The notes under the pieces were generated by a model. The model saw only the letters and a list, made by a program, of their open reading frames with translations, searched no databases and had not been told where the DNA came from. From Steinernema hermaphroditum (Eukaryota; Nematoda; Chromadorea; Rhabditida; Steinernematidae), in contig CM059624.1 in assembly GCA_030435675.1 (NCBI GenBank), forward strand, positions 7,836,769 to 7,900,768: a stretch of DNA of 64,000 bases. The letters run 5' to 3'. The stretch's first letter is position 1. Each line of letters starts with the position of its first letter. This document shows, piece after piece, positions 23,536 to 34,239 of this stretch. Both the position numbers and the translations under genes were made by a program.

Positions 23536-24815
23536 TTACTTCAAGAAGAGGAGCACGAAAAGGACAATCGAACAGAACGAGGAGAGTGCCAGGCGCCCCG
23601 GAGCCGGATTGCAGGCGTCGGAATCGCACCAGCACGTGTGCTCTATGACGTTGGCATCGGAGAGGCACTCCAGGGATGCGCGCGTCTCCGAACAGAAGGC
23701 GTTCGCCGGCACCTTCGGAGTCCTATCGACCGTCAGATCGAACATCTTCGAGTAGCAGCCGCGAATGGTCAGCATAGAGTGGACACCTAAAGAGAGCTCT
23801 TCGTTCCTCGGTTATGGAAATGGATCCACCTGTGTTGTTCAGGATCTGCTGCCACTTGAAACAAGGTCCGTCACAGTCCACGAGGCTCTTCTCGCGGATG
23901 ATCCAAGTGTCGCCGTTGCAGAAGTTGTCGAAGACCTTTGGATTCTCCTTACGGACGGCCGGGCCGCGATTTATCGTGAGAAAGTTCTGCAAAGAGCATT
24001 CTTTCAGAAGCCATTAGAAAAAGAGGAGAGTGGAAAGGGAAATGTAGTCAGTGATGAGTGATTGTCCTCTTGGAAAAGCCGGCTGTAACAGTCTTTCCTC
24101 AATCTGAGCGACGCCTAACGAGTTGCTCAAAGAAGCCTGACCTTTTTGGCTGAGGACTTTCTCGAAAGTTGGATTCCAACGGGAGCCTTAGAAACCAAAA
24201 TAGGGAGCAAGACGCACAAGTGCCATTTCTGTTCAACTATGGTACATTCTGGGCTGTTTAATAATTATGTAAACAACTCACCGATTGAAGACTCGCCGAA
24301 GCGCAGCTGTAGCATCGTGCTAAAATGAGGTGACTGTAGGGCAGATTCCCCAGCCTCCCCTCGTTCTTCCAACACCGTCGCCTCTTTCGCCCTATTCACA
24401 CTCACGTCGAAGGGATTATCCGAAAAGAGGTCAGGCAAACACGGGCCACCGTTGCATTTCCCTGGTCACAAAGACTTCGGAGCGCGCTCCACTTCCCTGA
24501 ACGTCTTCGAGGCAACGGCAAACAGAAACGTTGCGTGCGGCCATTAACCGGATCGGCTCCCTCGCTACGGTAAACAAACGAACTGGGACCGACCCTACTT
24601 GAAAGATCGTAAAAGGCGCCACAATTTGGCAAAGTGACTCAACGCGGTCTTGACTTAACGAACTCTGAGAAAGTCTTCATGTGCGCAGCCCTCCACAGTG
24701 ACTTCTGGCTTTAGAGAGTGCAGAACTTACATTTGGAGGCGGCAGTTGCCACAAAAAACGGGAAAATAAACAAGAAGGTGACGCCCCACGAGGACGAAAA
24801 AGTCTTCAAAAGCAT
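23536..24815 (-). CDS. Ly6/uPAR-like GPI-anchored surface protein
   Basis: Exons 24815-24731, 24319-24282, 23986-23830 and 23786-23536 join in phase and give 176 residues. The N-terminus is a signal peptide (VTFLFIFPFFVATAAS). The mature chain starts RCYSC and ends CWCDSDACN, the first and last cysteine patterns of the Ly6/uPAR three-finger fold. DCDGPC and RGCYSK lie between them. The C-terminus is a hydrophobic tail (LALSSFCSIVLFVLLFLK) with no cytoplasmic part, as in GPI-anchored proteins, so it should sit on the outer face of the plasma membrane. The ligand is unknown. The micro-exon 24319-24282 (38 nt) carries the CYSC motif. Confidence 0.78.
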
Positions 24816-25073
24816 CTTGAGGTGGCGACCGTCGGCGGCGAAGGAGACAATATTGCGGCGGTACCTCTCGTCGGGAAGGCGGAGCCCGCCAGAGAACCCC
24901 TTCGACGACCGTATTGGATTAGTCTTAGATTACGCGGATAAACAAAAGCGCGTGCCTAAGCAGGGCCAAATCGCAACACGTGGTTGCCGTGACTACGTAC
25001 TACTTGAACCACCAAAGGAAGTTTAATACGCTATAATTGGATAAATAAATTTACATGAAGTTCCACCTGTCGG

Positions 25074-26786
25074 CTATTCGTCCGAAATGTTCAATTTGGA
25101 AGCAGAAGCCAACTTCTCCATTTGTCGGACCTTGGTGCGAGGTGTCATATCGTTCGATTGCAAGATACTCAAGATCTGATCCATATCGGCCCCAACGTTA
25201 TTTTCACCTAAAGGATCCTTCTCAGTATTGTAGCACAAAATCATGCAAACCTTGCTTGTCTTCAAGATAAGGGTGGTGCAGAAGTTCGTCAACAGAGGCG
25301 CGCCTATTGACGTCTCTCACAAGACATTTCTGAAGTTAAACGGTTTTAAACGATTTACTACACTGCTCACCTTCATGACATCTAGTAATCTCTTGTCATC
25401 GATATCGGGGAAATCTATTACAAAGTTTGGATTCACGATGGCCGCCATCTTCTCTTGCATCGTCTTGATTCCTTGGAAGGGAGTCCTTGCGTACACCATG
25501 TTGTAAAGAATACAACCCAAAGACCAAACATCGGATTTCAAAGGTACCTAGAAGTACGATACCAGTAACATGCAGCAAATCAAGGGTGAATAAACTTTGT
25601 ATCGGCTTTTCGGCGAATCGTCGTCAAAATCATCCGTTGTGTTCGCGTTTCCACACTCCTTGATTGCTTCAGGACTCATGTAGCTAAGAGTCCCCATCAT
25701 TCCTTCTTTCAAGACGGACGTTTGGTCGGATGGAATCGAAGAAGCGATCCCAAAATCGATCAACTTGATGTGACCACCACCGACAAATAGAAAATTTGCC
25801 GGCTTCAAGTCAGAGTGGACAATGTCTAAATAAAACAACAATTATAGCTTTCTCATCAGAATTCGAGATTTTTGTACTTTTGTCATGGATAACTTTAACG
25901 CATCGCAGCATTTCTCCCCAGAGGAATTTCATTGTGTAGCTCTTGACGTTTTGTTCATCGCTGCGTCGATTTCTCAAATAAGCCTGTAGATCGCCATCAC
26001 CTTTCTCCATAACAACGTGGAGATTATCACCTTGAAGCTCACTAAAAAGATTCTCTGAATCAATCAGGAAGAAGCACATACTACGCGTAGAGAGTTATGA
26101 TGTGAGGCGATCCTTGCAGCTTTGAGAGCAGTCCAATTTCGTTGATGTACGACCGTCGAGTGAATTCGTCGGCGTCAGAAAGATCTACCGTTTTAATTGC
26201 AAAAACGCGACCCATTTCATTCACAACGTGGTAAACCTGAAGAAAAAACGAATCAACTAAAACACATCGACGTTTTCAACTCACCTTGCTCGAGCCACCG
26301 TGGCCTAGGGTCCCCAGCACTTCATACGTCACGTCACTAACTGTAACTGTGCGTTTCTGGCGGCAGGCAATGGACGTATTTGCGGTCGAGTATACAGTCC
26401 GCTTCACTGGAATAGGAGCGACTTCCTTTTTTTCGTCCTTCTTCTCACTGCTAACAGCGATCCCGATTTTGCTAGGCTGCTCGACCTGTTTCTGATCGGG
26501 AACAGAATGCGCAGTAGTGGATTGACTACCATTAGTGCTGATCGAACCACCAATCGTAGTAGATAGACTACCGTTAGTATTGGAGGAACCACCGTTAGAA
26601 CTAGAGGAACTAACGACCGCAGTGGATGGACCACCGACAGCACTAGAGGCGCCAGCATTACTGACAGAAACTGAAACCGATCCATCAGCGAACACGAGAT
26701 ACGCGATTACCTGAGGCCTGAGTAAAGCGTGTCATCATGTCGTCCAGCTTCGCCCTCAGATCGCTTATAGTAGGTGGCTTCGACAT
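25074..26786 (-). CDS. MPS1/TTK-family spindle checkpoint kinase
   Basis: Exons 26786-26711, 26670-26285, 26236-26082, 26041-25878, 25825-25596, 25547-25371, 25329-25251 and 25207-25074 join in phase and give 466 residues. The N-terminal 130 residues are Ser/Gly/Thr-rich. The kinase domain begins near [14 protein letters not shown] and has the ATP lysine in VFAIKTVDL. It also has [31 protein letters not shown] (HSD replaces HRD, as in TTK), [19 protein letters not shown] and [20 protein letters not shown]. These match Mps1 rather than other kinases. Mps1 phosphorylates the KNL1/Bub3 platform at unattached kinetochores. It has no TPR region, unlike human TTK, and a short C-terminal tail. It is probably the first gene of a same-strand cluster. 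Confidence 0.88.
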
Positions 26787-27345
26787 AGCCGCCTGAAAGA
26801 AGGAATACGAGGGCGAATCTCTCAAGTACCCAGCGATAACGACCCACAGGAGACGACAGGCTCACTCATCTTGAAAAACCCTTGTTCGCGCGGTGACTCT
26901 CCATGGCGGGACGTCTGGGAAACTTCGACCTCTGTAGAGACAACTTGAATCGACCCTCAGACCACGATAGACCTCTCGCTTCCTGAGGGTCCAGTCAGAA
27001 CGAGTTTATCAGAACTCACATCTTGGTTTTTGTTGGAAGAAGCACTCAATGTCTTCGGTCCTTTTGTATCCTGAGCTGTACGGTATTTTAACACTTTGCG
27101 TTTCAAGAAGGCTTCCGATGTGGTAGTGCACCGTCAATTGCCCTTTTGAGACTACGGACGCTCATTTTCGGGAAGCTGCTTCCATTCGACTGTGCCCTCC
27201 AAGCGGACTGGTCGTTTTTTTTCAGCGTTTCCAGGTTTCGCGAACAGTTCTTTCGCGGTACGTTGTTTTGGAAACTTGTGAATGTTTCTATTCCGTTACA
27301 TAAGGTGTACTGAGGTTCTTGTGCATTTCAGATTAATAGCGCCGA
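26787..27345. promoter_or_regulatory. Divergent promoter region between MPS1 and the ZHP-type g​ene
   Basis: The two start codons face away from each other 559 bp apart. The gap contains an acceptor-like TTTCAG (26793-26798) six bases before the MPS1 ATG, and another (GCATTTCAG, about 27323-27331) 14 bases before the RING-gene ATG. Shared regulation of two cell-division genes is an inference from spacing. Confidence 0.5.
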
Positions 27346-28390
27346 ATGAATGACTTCGTTCACTGCAACTCTTGCATTCGGCAACCTCAAAATGGCCAGA
27401 ATGTGGGCTTTTTTCTCGGTTCTTGCTCTCACATCTTGTGTAAAAAATGTGTTAGCAAAGGTAACTAATGGAGCAATATTTTTGCTATGTACTGTCCGGT
27501 TTTGCAGTTGTGCTACCGCCGGGAGGTGTCAAGAATCCTAAGCAGCCACATTTGTGCTTGATATGCAAGCGGCCCGGTAGATTTTATGAGATCAACCGTC
27601 AGATGCCGTCGCAAATGATGCAGTTGTTTCGCGATCCAAAGGATTTGTGCGAAAATTATGTCAAGCAAATTAAACAGCTGCTTGACTTTCGAAGCCATCA
27701 CCGTAATCGCCTCTTCAAAGCTCAGAACGAACAGGTATTGCGACACATAAACCGTTTTCAGTATTTGTGTTTCAGTTCAAGAAGTGCAGTACAATGTATA
27801 AGAAACTGCAAGTCGAATATAAAAAGAAGGTTGAAGGCGAAAAGTAGGTTTACATTACCATTTTCATCATTGTAAAGTTGTTTGTTTAGGGCAGCTATTA
27901 ACGAATCGTTGCGTTGTCAGGAACAATTGAAAGCGGCCAGAGTGAAAATAGGAGAGAACGAACGAGAGCTAGCAAGACTGAGGCAGCTAGTTCAACGTTC
28001 GCAGCATACAACACCAAGTCGACACAGCGGATCACGAGGTATTGCATGCTTCTTCACAGTCAAAAGCTTGTAACTGACAGATCTAGGTCTCTCTACACCA
28101 AGCCACCATGGAGATGTAACATTTGCTGGAGTATGCACGAGTACACCTATAAAGGAAAGGGTATGTAAACGCTATTGGCTGTTTGGCACACGTATTTGCA
28201 GGGTTCGAAGCCGCATAGAGTACCCACAGGCAGCATATTTGGCGTCGGTGATGGATTGAGCCCGATAGTCTCTGGCGAAGAGTACTTGACTACCCCAGCG
28301 ATGTTAGGACTCGGCAGGTACTCCATCTGTCTTATTGTTAAATGTTATGGCTAATTTCATTTCAGTGCCCGGAGAAGCGAATATTACTAA
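27346..28390 (+). CDS. ZHP/RNF212-type RING-finger protein, likely meiotic crossover factor
   Basis: Exons 27346-27460, 27508-27734, 27776-27843, 27890-28038, 28087-28160, 28202-28317 and 28366-28390 join in phase and give 257 residues. The N-terminal RING is C-x2-C (HCNSC), C-x-H (SCSH), C-x2-C (CKKC) and C-x2-C (CLIC). A long coiled-coil helix of about 90 residues follows, then a basic Ser/Thr-rich tail ending RRSEYY. This RING plus coiled-coil plan and the N-terminal placement match Zip3/ZHP/RNF212 proteins. These act at synapsed chromosomes to designate crossovers, probably as SUMO or ubiquitin E3 ligases. Which ZHP paralogue it is cannot be decided by eye. Confidence 0.8.
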
Positions 28391-28436
28391 AGTATATCCA
28401 GGGAGAGATTATTTATATTTGTTATAAAATCTATGA

Positions 28437-28978
28437 TTAATGTGTTAAGGTGTAAATAAAGCATGTATTGTTATTTCTTGTTGGATTCATATATTTTTGC
28501 CTCTGTGACCTCTGTGATGTTTGGTTCACGAGCCGACGTTCCTGAGACGAGAACGGTACTTTGCGATACGTTTTTCGATGTGTGAACTTGATGTTCACCA
28601 CTTCAGGGCTTCCGGCAAGTAGTTTTTCCTTTCTGTTTGTCTTGTAGGTCGCTTCTCGTGTTTTTTTGTATTTCCACTTTTGTATGGAGAAATCGTATGT
28701 AACGCCGTTTAGTCCTGTGACTCTGGCGCTTTCCTCTAGCGAAATGGATGGGTGCGAGTGGATTCCATCTGCCTTCGGAGTTATACTTTGGCACAATTTC
28801 CTGCTGTTTTTGCTGACCCATTTCAGCCTAGTAGTCTTTCACGCGCATCCTCTGGTGACTCTGTTTCCTCAGTGTCAAAGTCATTCTGATGCAATCAGCG
28901 CACTCATAGGGTTCGCTCACTGACTGAGACTTGTTCTCCATTATTTTTGTTTTCTGATATTGCAAAATATTTGTCCAT
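28437..28978 (-). CDS. Tentative small basic protein gene
   Basis: A 3' exon 28835-28437 is open for 133 codons (TTRLKWVSKNSRKL... to YTLTH) and is Lys/Arg-rich. Its composition looks protein-like, and no overlapping gene explains it. A 5' exon 28978-28925 (MDKYFAISENKNNGEQVS) joins it in phase 0 across a 89-nt intron. The acceptor GTGAAAG is weak, so the join is uncertain. No domain was recognised. The 3' end meets the ZHP-type gene tail-to-tail, and the 5' end is 107 bp from the HARS start on the other strand. Confidence 0.35.
28446..28451 (+). terminator. Polyadenylation signal AATAAA of the ZHP-type gene
   Basis: A canonical hexamer within GTGTAAATAAAGC, about 60 nt after the stop codon. 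Confidence 0.5.
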
Positions 28979-29085
28979 GATGTGGTTGCGCTAGCATGAT
29001 GACACTGTGGGTTTATAAAAGCGTTAACTTTTGACAAGAAGTGCTGCGTAGGTGTACGACTGCAAAGTGTTTGGCTTTTTACATC

Positions 29086-30944
29086 ATGGAAAGCGGAAGC
29101 GAAGAAGACGCCACGTGCGCTGTCGCACAGGTTTGCGTTTTTTGCGTTGTAGCCACAGCTAAAACTGATAACAAAGTTCAGATCTCTCTCACATCACTAC
29201 GTTTGCGTTCCCCTTCATTCACTGCTCTTTCTGGGAACGTCTAATTGAGCGCATTTGTAGGAAGATATTGTATCAGCTATGCTGAAAGTGCCAAAGGGAA
29301 CGCGCGACTATGCACCCGCGGAAACAAGAATTCGTCAGGAAGTCATCGATATTGCGGTCCAGCACTACAAACGCCACGGAGCCGTAACCTTCGACACTCC
29401 GGTGTTCGAAATGCGTTCCCTGCTCCAGAAAGAAGATCAGTACGGTGAAGAAACCAAGCTTATCTACAACCTGGAGGATCAGGGAGGTGAAGAATACTCT
29501 CTGCGGTACGATTTGACCGTGCCACTTGCTCGCTATGTTGGAATGAATAAGCTGGGAGAGTTCAAACGTTATCACGTTGCGAAGGTCTACCGACGCGATC
29601 AGCCTGCAATGGCACGTGGACGTTATCGCGAGTTCTATCAATGTGTAGGTTATGCCGTGGATGACGAATATTGTAGTTGTGACGTTTTAGGATTACGACT
29701 ATGTTGGGCAAAGTGGTTTGATGATTGCCGACTCGGAATGCATGAAGATTATAGATGACATCTTCTTGGAACTGGATTTAGGAGAATTTGTGAACAAAGT
29801 ACTTTGCTCCCTGAAAGCAAGCAGCTCACTGGTGCACATTGCAGGTCAACCACAAAGTTCTTCTCAACGGAATGCTCGAAGTATGCCAGATTCCATCAGA
29901 TAAATTCAAGACTGTGTGTTCGTCCATTGACAAGCTCGATAAACAGCCGTGGGTGGAAGTGCGCGACGAACTCGTCAATGTGAAGAACATTCATGAGAAT
30001 GCTGTTGACGCGCTCCATGGATTCCTAACACTACGAGGTATCAGATGCCTACATTGATGTGGAAATTAAAGCAGTGTTTTAGCGGAAAATCCCAAGATGT
30101 CCAACGATCAAGTTCTTGACACCATCTTCGCCAGGTCAGCTGGAAATGCCAATGTTGAAAAAGGAATCAGCGAGCTGCGAACTCTTCTTGAATACTGTAC
30201 TGCCTATGGAATCAGCGAGCGAATTTGCATTGAGCCGTCTTTGGCTCGAGGGTTGGATTACTACACTGGAGTCATCTTTGAAATGGTCATCACGAAATCT
30301 TCCTTTGAAAATGCTGCACCGAACGCAGAAGAGAGCCAAGTGAAGAAGGGAAAGGCGGACAAGAAGGCTGCAAAGGAAGATTCAAATGTCGGCTCCGTTG
30401 CTGCAGGAGGTCGCTATGATGGTTTGGTGAAGTCCATCTCGAAGTTCGATGCTCCATGTGTTGGATTCTCCCTGGGAATTGAGCGAATCTATCGCCTGGT
30501 CCAGAGGCGCAACGAGGTGAGCGCAACGGCAACATAAACTTGCTTATGTTCAAGAGATTTAGGCTCGTGGACTAAAGGTGCGCGATACTGACACTGATGT
30601 TTACGTCGCCGTTTCTGGTCGCAAAGAGTTTAAGGATCTCTTCCTGCAGCGTATGACGATATGCACACAACTGTGGAAAGCCGACATCAAAACTGAATAC
30701 GCGTACAAGGCAAAGCCTAAGCTGCTTAACCAACTACAGTACTGTGAGCAGAATGGAATTGCCACCATGATCATCATCGGTGAAGACGAGGTTGCACGAG
30801 GCGTAGTGAAACTCCGCGATGTTGCTTCCAGAGCTGAAGAGGTTGGCTTATCGAATTACGGTATATTTTTCAGCGACGCTATTTCAGGAGATTCCTATCA
30901 GTGATGTCGTTGTCAAAGTATTGGAGCGGTTGGGAAGGCAGTGA
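29086..30944 (+). CDS. hars-1: Histidyl-tRNA synthetase
   Basis: Exons 29086-29130, 29261-29644, 29691-29798, 29845-30037, 30083-30516, 30563-30841 and 30888-30944 join in phase and give 499 residues. It charges tRNA-His with histidine. Class II landmarks are present in order: KGTRDYAP, motif 1 ([12 protein letters not shown]), motif 2 ([21 protein letters not shown]), the histidine-binding motifs [10 protein letters not shown] and [10 protein letters not shown], motif 3 ([10 protein letters not shown]), and the anticodon-binding domain from [10 protein letters not shown] to the end. A Lys-rich insert ([11 protein letters not shown]) follows the HisA motif. No WHEP domain or mitochondrial presequence is visible, so this model is the cytosolic form. 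An upstream start for a mitochondrial form was not found. Confidence 0.95.
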
Positions 30945-31362
30945 TATTTATTGAGCCCGGTTTTGTTCCGTTTTTGTTTTCAAGTTGTTGTTTTATGTGG
31001 ACGTATGAAATTTTGAAATTCTTTGGGGTCGTTGGAAAGCTCTAGGCGCCACAGAAGACGGTGCAGATTTGTAAATCTGTTACTGTGCCGTCGGAAGGGT
31101 GAAGGGGACACGCTCTTCACTGACAGATCAGGATTGATTGATGGCGCGTTCAAGCAATCAGCGCAATGAGATGGCGAAGTAGACGTTGTCAATTATGTAA
31201 TCGCCCGGGGGAATCCAGTTGAGTGAGCGACCGCGATGACTAAGATAGGATCGCCTTCGTCAAAACAAGAGTCATCCGAAGAAGGCCACTCGAGTTGGCT
31301 CCTCCAGAAGCAAACAGGTTTTGGCTCCTCCTGGAAAGGTGCCGACAGAGGCGACAGTCGAC
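30945..31362. other. Intergenic gap between HARS and the first GRL gene
   Basis: No gene or RNA recognised. It should contain the HARS 3' UTR and the GRL promoter. Confidence 0.5.
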
Positions 31363-32210
31363 ATGCGATCGCTTCCGTGGCTAGTTGCCTCGACGATCGT
31401 CGCCTCGTCCCTCGGCTACTACCCCTTCAGAGGGTGCGCCGACTGCGGACGGCCCTCCTTCTGTCCTCCGTGCCCCACCGCTCCCGCGTACTCTCCTGGC
31501 CAGAACCCGCAGATCGTGAGCGAAGTGGTGGACTGCCCGGAACCCGTCTGTGCGGAAACCTCAGAAGGCTCTCCCAACAGGAATGCCGCACGTGTCCCGC
31601 AGCGAACGGTGCGCCTTCCAGAGGCGAGTGGCGGAGGAGGGCATCGGAAGTATCCCCAGGCGAGGGTGCTGGAGGTCGACTCGACGCCCACGAGACCCTC
31701 GGAGTCCACGGAGATCGAAGAGGAAGGTAAGTTAAGTCCATCGGATGGATTAAAGTAGCTGTGGTTGTCGGAAATAGCCAACAAAGACGCACTTCAGTGA
31801 CGTCGGAAGCGCCGTTCCACGAACACTCTCCCCCTACTCCACCGCCGGTGTCCCGACCCGAAGTGGAATCCTCCGGAGAAGCGTCTTCCTTCGCACCGTA
31901 CCTCCAGCGGATCTTCGGCGTCCGAAGCCGCGTGCCCCGCAAGGTGAACTTCAAGTGCAACGACGAACGCCTTCGGATGATCATGCACCAGGTGAGAGAA
32001 CTCTTTCAACCCCCTGAATCCGGGCTTCAGTCGATGGATAGCACCGACCTGACGGTGTCGAAACGTCTCATCTCCAACGAGGCGGAGCGCGTCTTCCATG
32101 GTAAGTTCGACGTCGTCTGCTCCCCCACGCGCCTCTCCTACATCGCCAACACGCGGCGCTACTGCGAGGTGACGCAGCAGGACGTCGTCTGCCTCGCCTT
32201 CATGCATTAG
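31363..32210 (+). CDS. Ground-like domain secreted protein 1
   Basis: Exons 31363-31726, 31798-31991 and 32031-32210 join in phase and give 245 residues. The signal peptide is MRSLPWLVASTIVASSLG. A Cys/Pro-rich segment (GCADCGRPSFCPPCP) and a variable acidic linker follow. The C-terminal ground-like domain starts at FKCNDERLRMIM and ends FDVVCSPTRLSYIANTRRYCEV...VVCLAF, with the four conserved cysteines. GRL proteins are nematode hedgehog-related (Hh-r) secreted proteins, mostly in cuticle and epithelial matrix. The ATG was chosen because it starts the signal peptide; an in-frame upstream start would hide it. Confidence 0.88.
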
Positions 32211-32245
32211 AAGTTGAAGAGATGCTCTTTACCACGTTAGGAAGT

Positions 32246-32251
32246 AATAAA
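32246..32251 (+). terminator. Polyadenylation signal of GRL protein 1
   Basis: AATAAA 36 nt after the stop codon. The convergent GRL gene on the other strand ends only 25 nt further on. Confidence 0.6.
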
Positions 32252-32275
32252 TATTAACAACAACTATGGAGGGCT

Positions 32276-33110
32276 TCAGAGGGCCTGGCGGAAGGCGAAG
32301 CACGTGACGCCGGCCTTCTCGGCTTCGCAGTAGAGCTCCGAGTTCACGATGTAGGAGAATTTTCCCGTCGAACAGATGACGTCGATGCGACCGCCGACCT
32401 CCTCGCGGGCCGCCTTCTGCACTGCGCGCTTCGACTCCGCCGGCGTCGCCTTCACGTTCTGCAAAGAATCCATAGGAGTGGAGGACGAGCCTCAGGGGTG
32501 CTCACCTCGAGGATGATCTTCCGGAGGGCTTCGCTGTTGCACTCGGCGCCGAAGTGCTTCGCCTCGCGTTTCACCGACTTCTTCATCGCCTGGGGGTTGA
32601 TCGGGGCCTAGAAAACTACTGTAATCTGGATTGATCCTCCTTGAGACTCACGTGCTGGGCCTGGAAGGACTGGGCGGCGGGGGAGCGGTCGACGCTGGCG
32701 GGGTCGACCTCGGCGTCGTCGTCATAGTCGCCGTGCTCCTCCGGCTCCACATTGTGCTCGATCTTCGCCGCCTCGTAGGAGGTCTTCGCCGGGCCACTAC
32801 TGTACTCGTGGTTCTTCGGGGAGGCCTCGACAGAAATGGGCTGCGGATGCGGCACCGGAGCGGGGTCTTGCGCGTAGCCGTTGAAGACGCCGTAGTTGTT
32901 GGAGACGACGGGCGCCGGGGCACAAGGAGGATGGACGAAGCAAGGGGCAGGGGGCGGCGGAGGGGCACAGACGGGCGCCTGGGGACAGACCGGGGCCGCC
33001 GCGCAGTTACAGGCGCCGGAGAAACCGGGGAAGCCGGGGAAATTGAGGAAGAAGGCGTTGGTGGGGACGAGGAGCGCCGCCGCAAAGAGAACCGCGAACC
33101 GCGAAGTCAT
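32276..33110 (-). CDS. Ground-like domain secreted protein 2
   Basis: Exons 33110-32652, 32607-32506 and 32458-32276 join in phase and give 247 residues. The signal peptide is MTSRFAVLFAAALLVPTNA. Next comes a Phe/Gly/Pro segment with CNCAAAPVCPQAPVC and a poly-Pro run, then an acidic linker. The ground-like domain runs from FGAECNSEALRKIILE to IDVICSTGKFSYIVNSELYC...VTCFAF. It is the same family and layout as its two neighbours, so local duplication is likely. It converges with the plus-strand GRL gene. Confidence 0.88.
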
Positions 33111-33274
33111 TGTGGTCGGTGATTGGCTTCATCTTTGTCTCGGCGATAATCTTATACTCCCGACAGGTTGGACGGGTTCGCGAGATCCGTCGGAAACCGG
33201 AAAGGCGGCGCGCGCGAGGAGACGTCGAAAAAGGGAAGTGTTTATTCGCGATATGTACATCAGGAGCCCGAAGG

Positions 33275-34239
33275 TCAGTGCTGGAAGGCGAAGCACGTGA
33301 CCCCGCGCGTCTTGTGCTCGCAGAAGAGCCGCGAGTTGGCGAGGTAGGAGAAGTCGCCGGTGCTGCAGACGACGTCGAAGGCCACCAGGAACTCCTCCGT
33401 CGCCGCCCGTGCGATCGCCCGCTTCGACTCCGCCGGGTTCTCCGTCGTCTTCTGTACGAGCCGTTACGGTTGGACTCAGCTTTCTCGCTTACCGTATCCA
33501 TGATGCTCCTGAGAACAGCGCTGTTGCACTTAGGGTCGACGGCGAGTGTCTTCGCGGCGTGCGCCTTCCTCCTGTAGCTGTCGGATCCCCTGGAAGGGGC
33601 CACCTCTGTCTGCTCCGTCTTCTCCACCGGCAACTCGGAGCCGTCGGAGCTGTAGGCGATGCACGGCTGCTCTGAGGGGGACTCTACCGTATCCCCGCCG
33701 TTCTTTTGATTCTGCGCATCGTCGTACATCGAGTCGACGTAGGTTCCTCCGGCAGAGGCATCTGGCTGGATCGGAGACGGAACTCCGCCTGCAGAGAAGA
33801 TCCCTGAGAAGAAAAAGAAACTTCGCCGCCGACCGGTTCTGGCGCGGCGTCTTACCTGAAGCGACGTAGCCGTCCGTCGGCGGTGATGGATAAGGCGCCT
33901 GTGGGGGAGGCTGTGCGTAGCCTAAATTTGCATAGGAACGCCCTCGGAATGCCCTACGTTACCGGAGGGGGCAAAAGGTCGCGAGTACCCGGCGCCCGGA
34001 GTCGTCTCGTAGCTGCCTCCGGCGATCTGGTAGGTGGGCTCGGGTGCGGGCTGGGGATAATTCCCGGAAGAGCAGGAACAGGCCTGCACCGGGGGACAGA
34101 CGGGAGCAGGGCGCGGGGGACACATCATAGGATGGGGAAAGCAACGGCAGGGGGGCATACCATAGCCAGGGAAGAAGTAAGCGCCGCCGGAGGGGACCAG
34201 AAGGAGGATGAGGAGCGGGAAAGTCGCGGGAGAGCGCAT
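33275..34239 (-). CDS. Ground-like domain secreted protein 3
   Basis: Exons 34239-33963, 33921-33856, 33803-33493 and 33451-33275 join in phase and give 276 residues. The signal peptide is LLILLLVPSGGA-type, followed by FFPGYGMPPCRCFPHP and VCPPVQACSCSSG. A long Pro/Tyr/Gly and acidic linker leads to the ground-like domain (DPKCNSAVLRSIMD to FDVVCSTGDFSYLANSRLFC...VTCFAF). A minus-strand AATAAA lies at 33241-33246, about 30 nt after the stop. It is in tandem with GRL protein 2, 164 bp apart. Confidence 0.88.
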
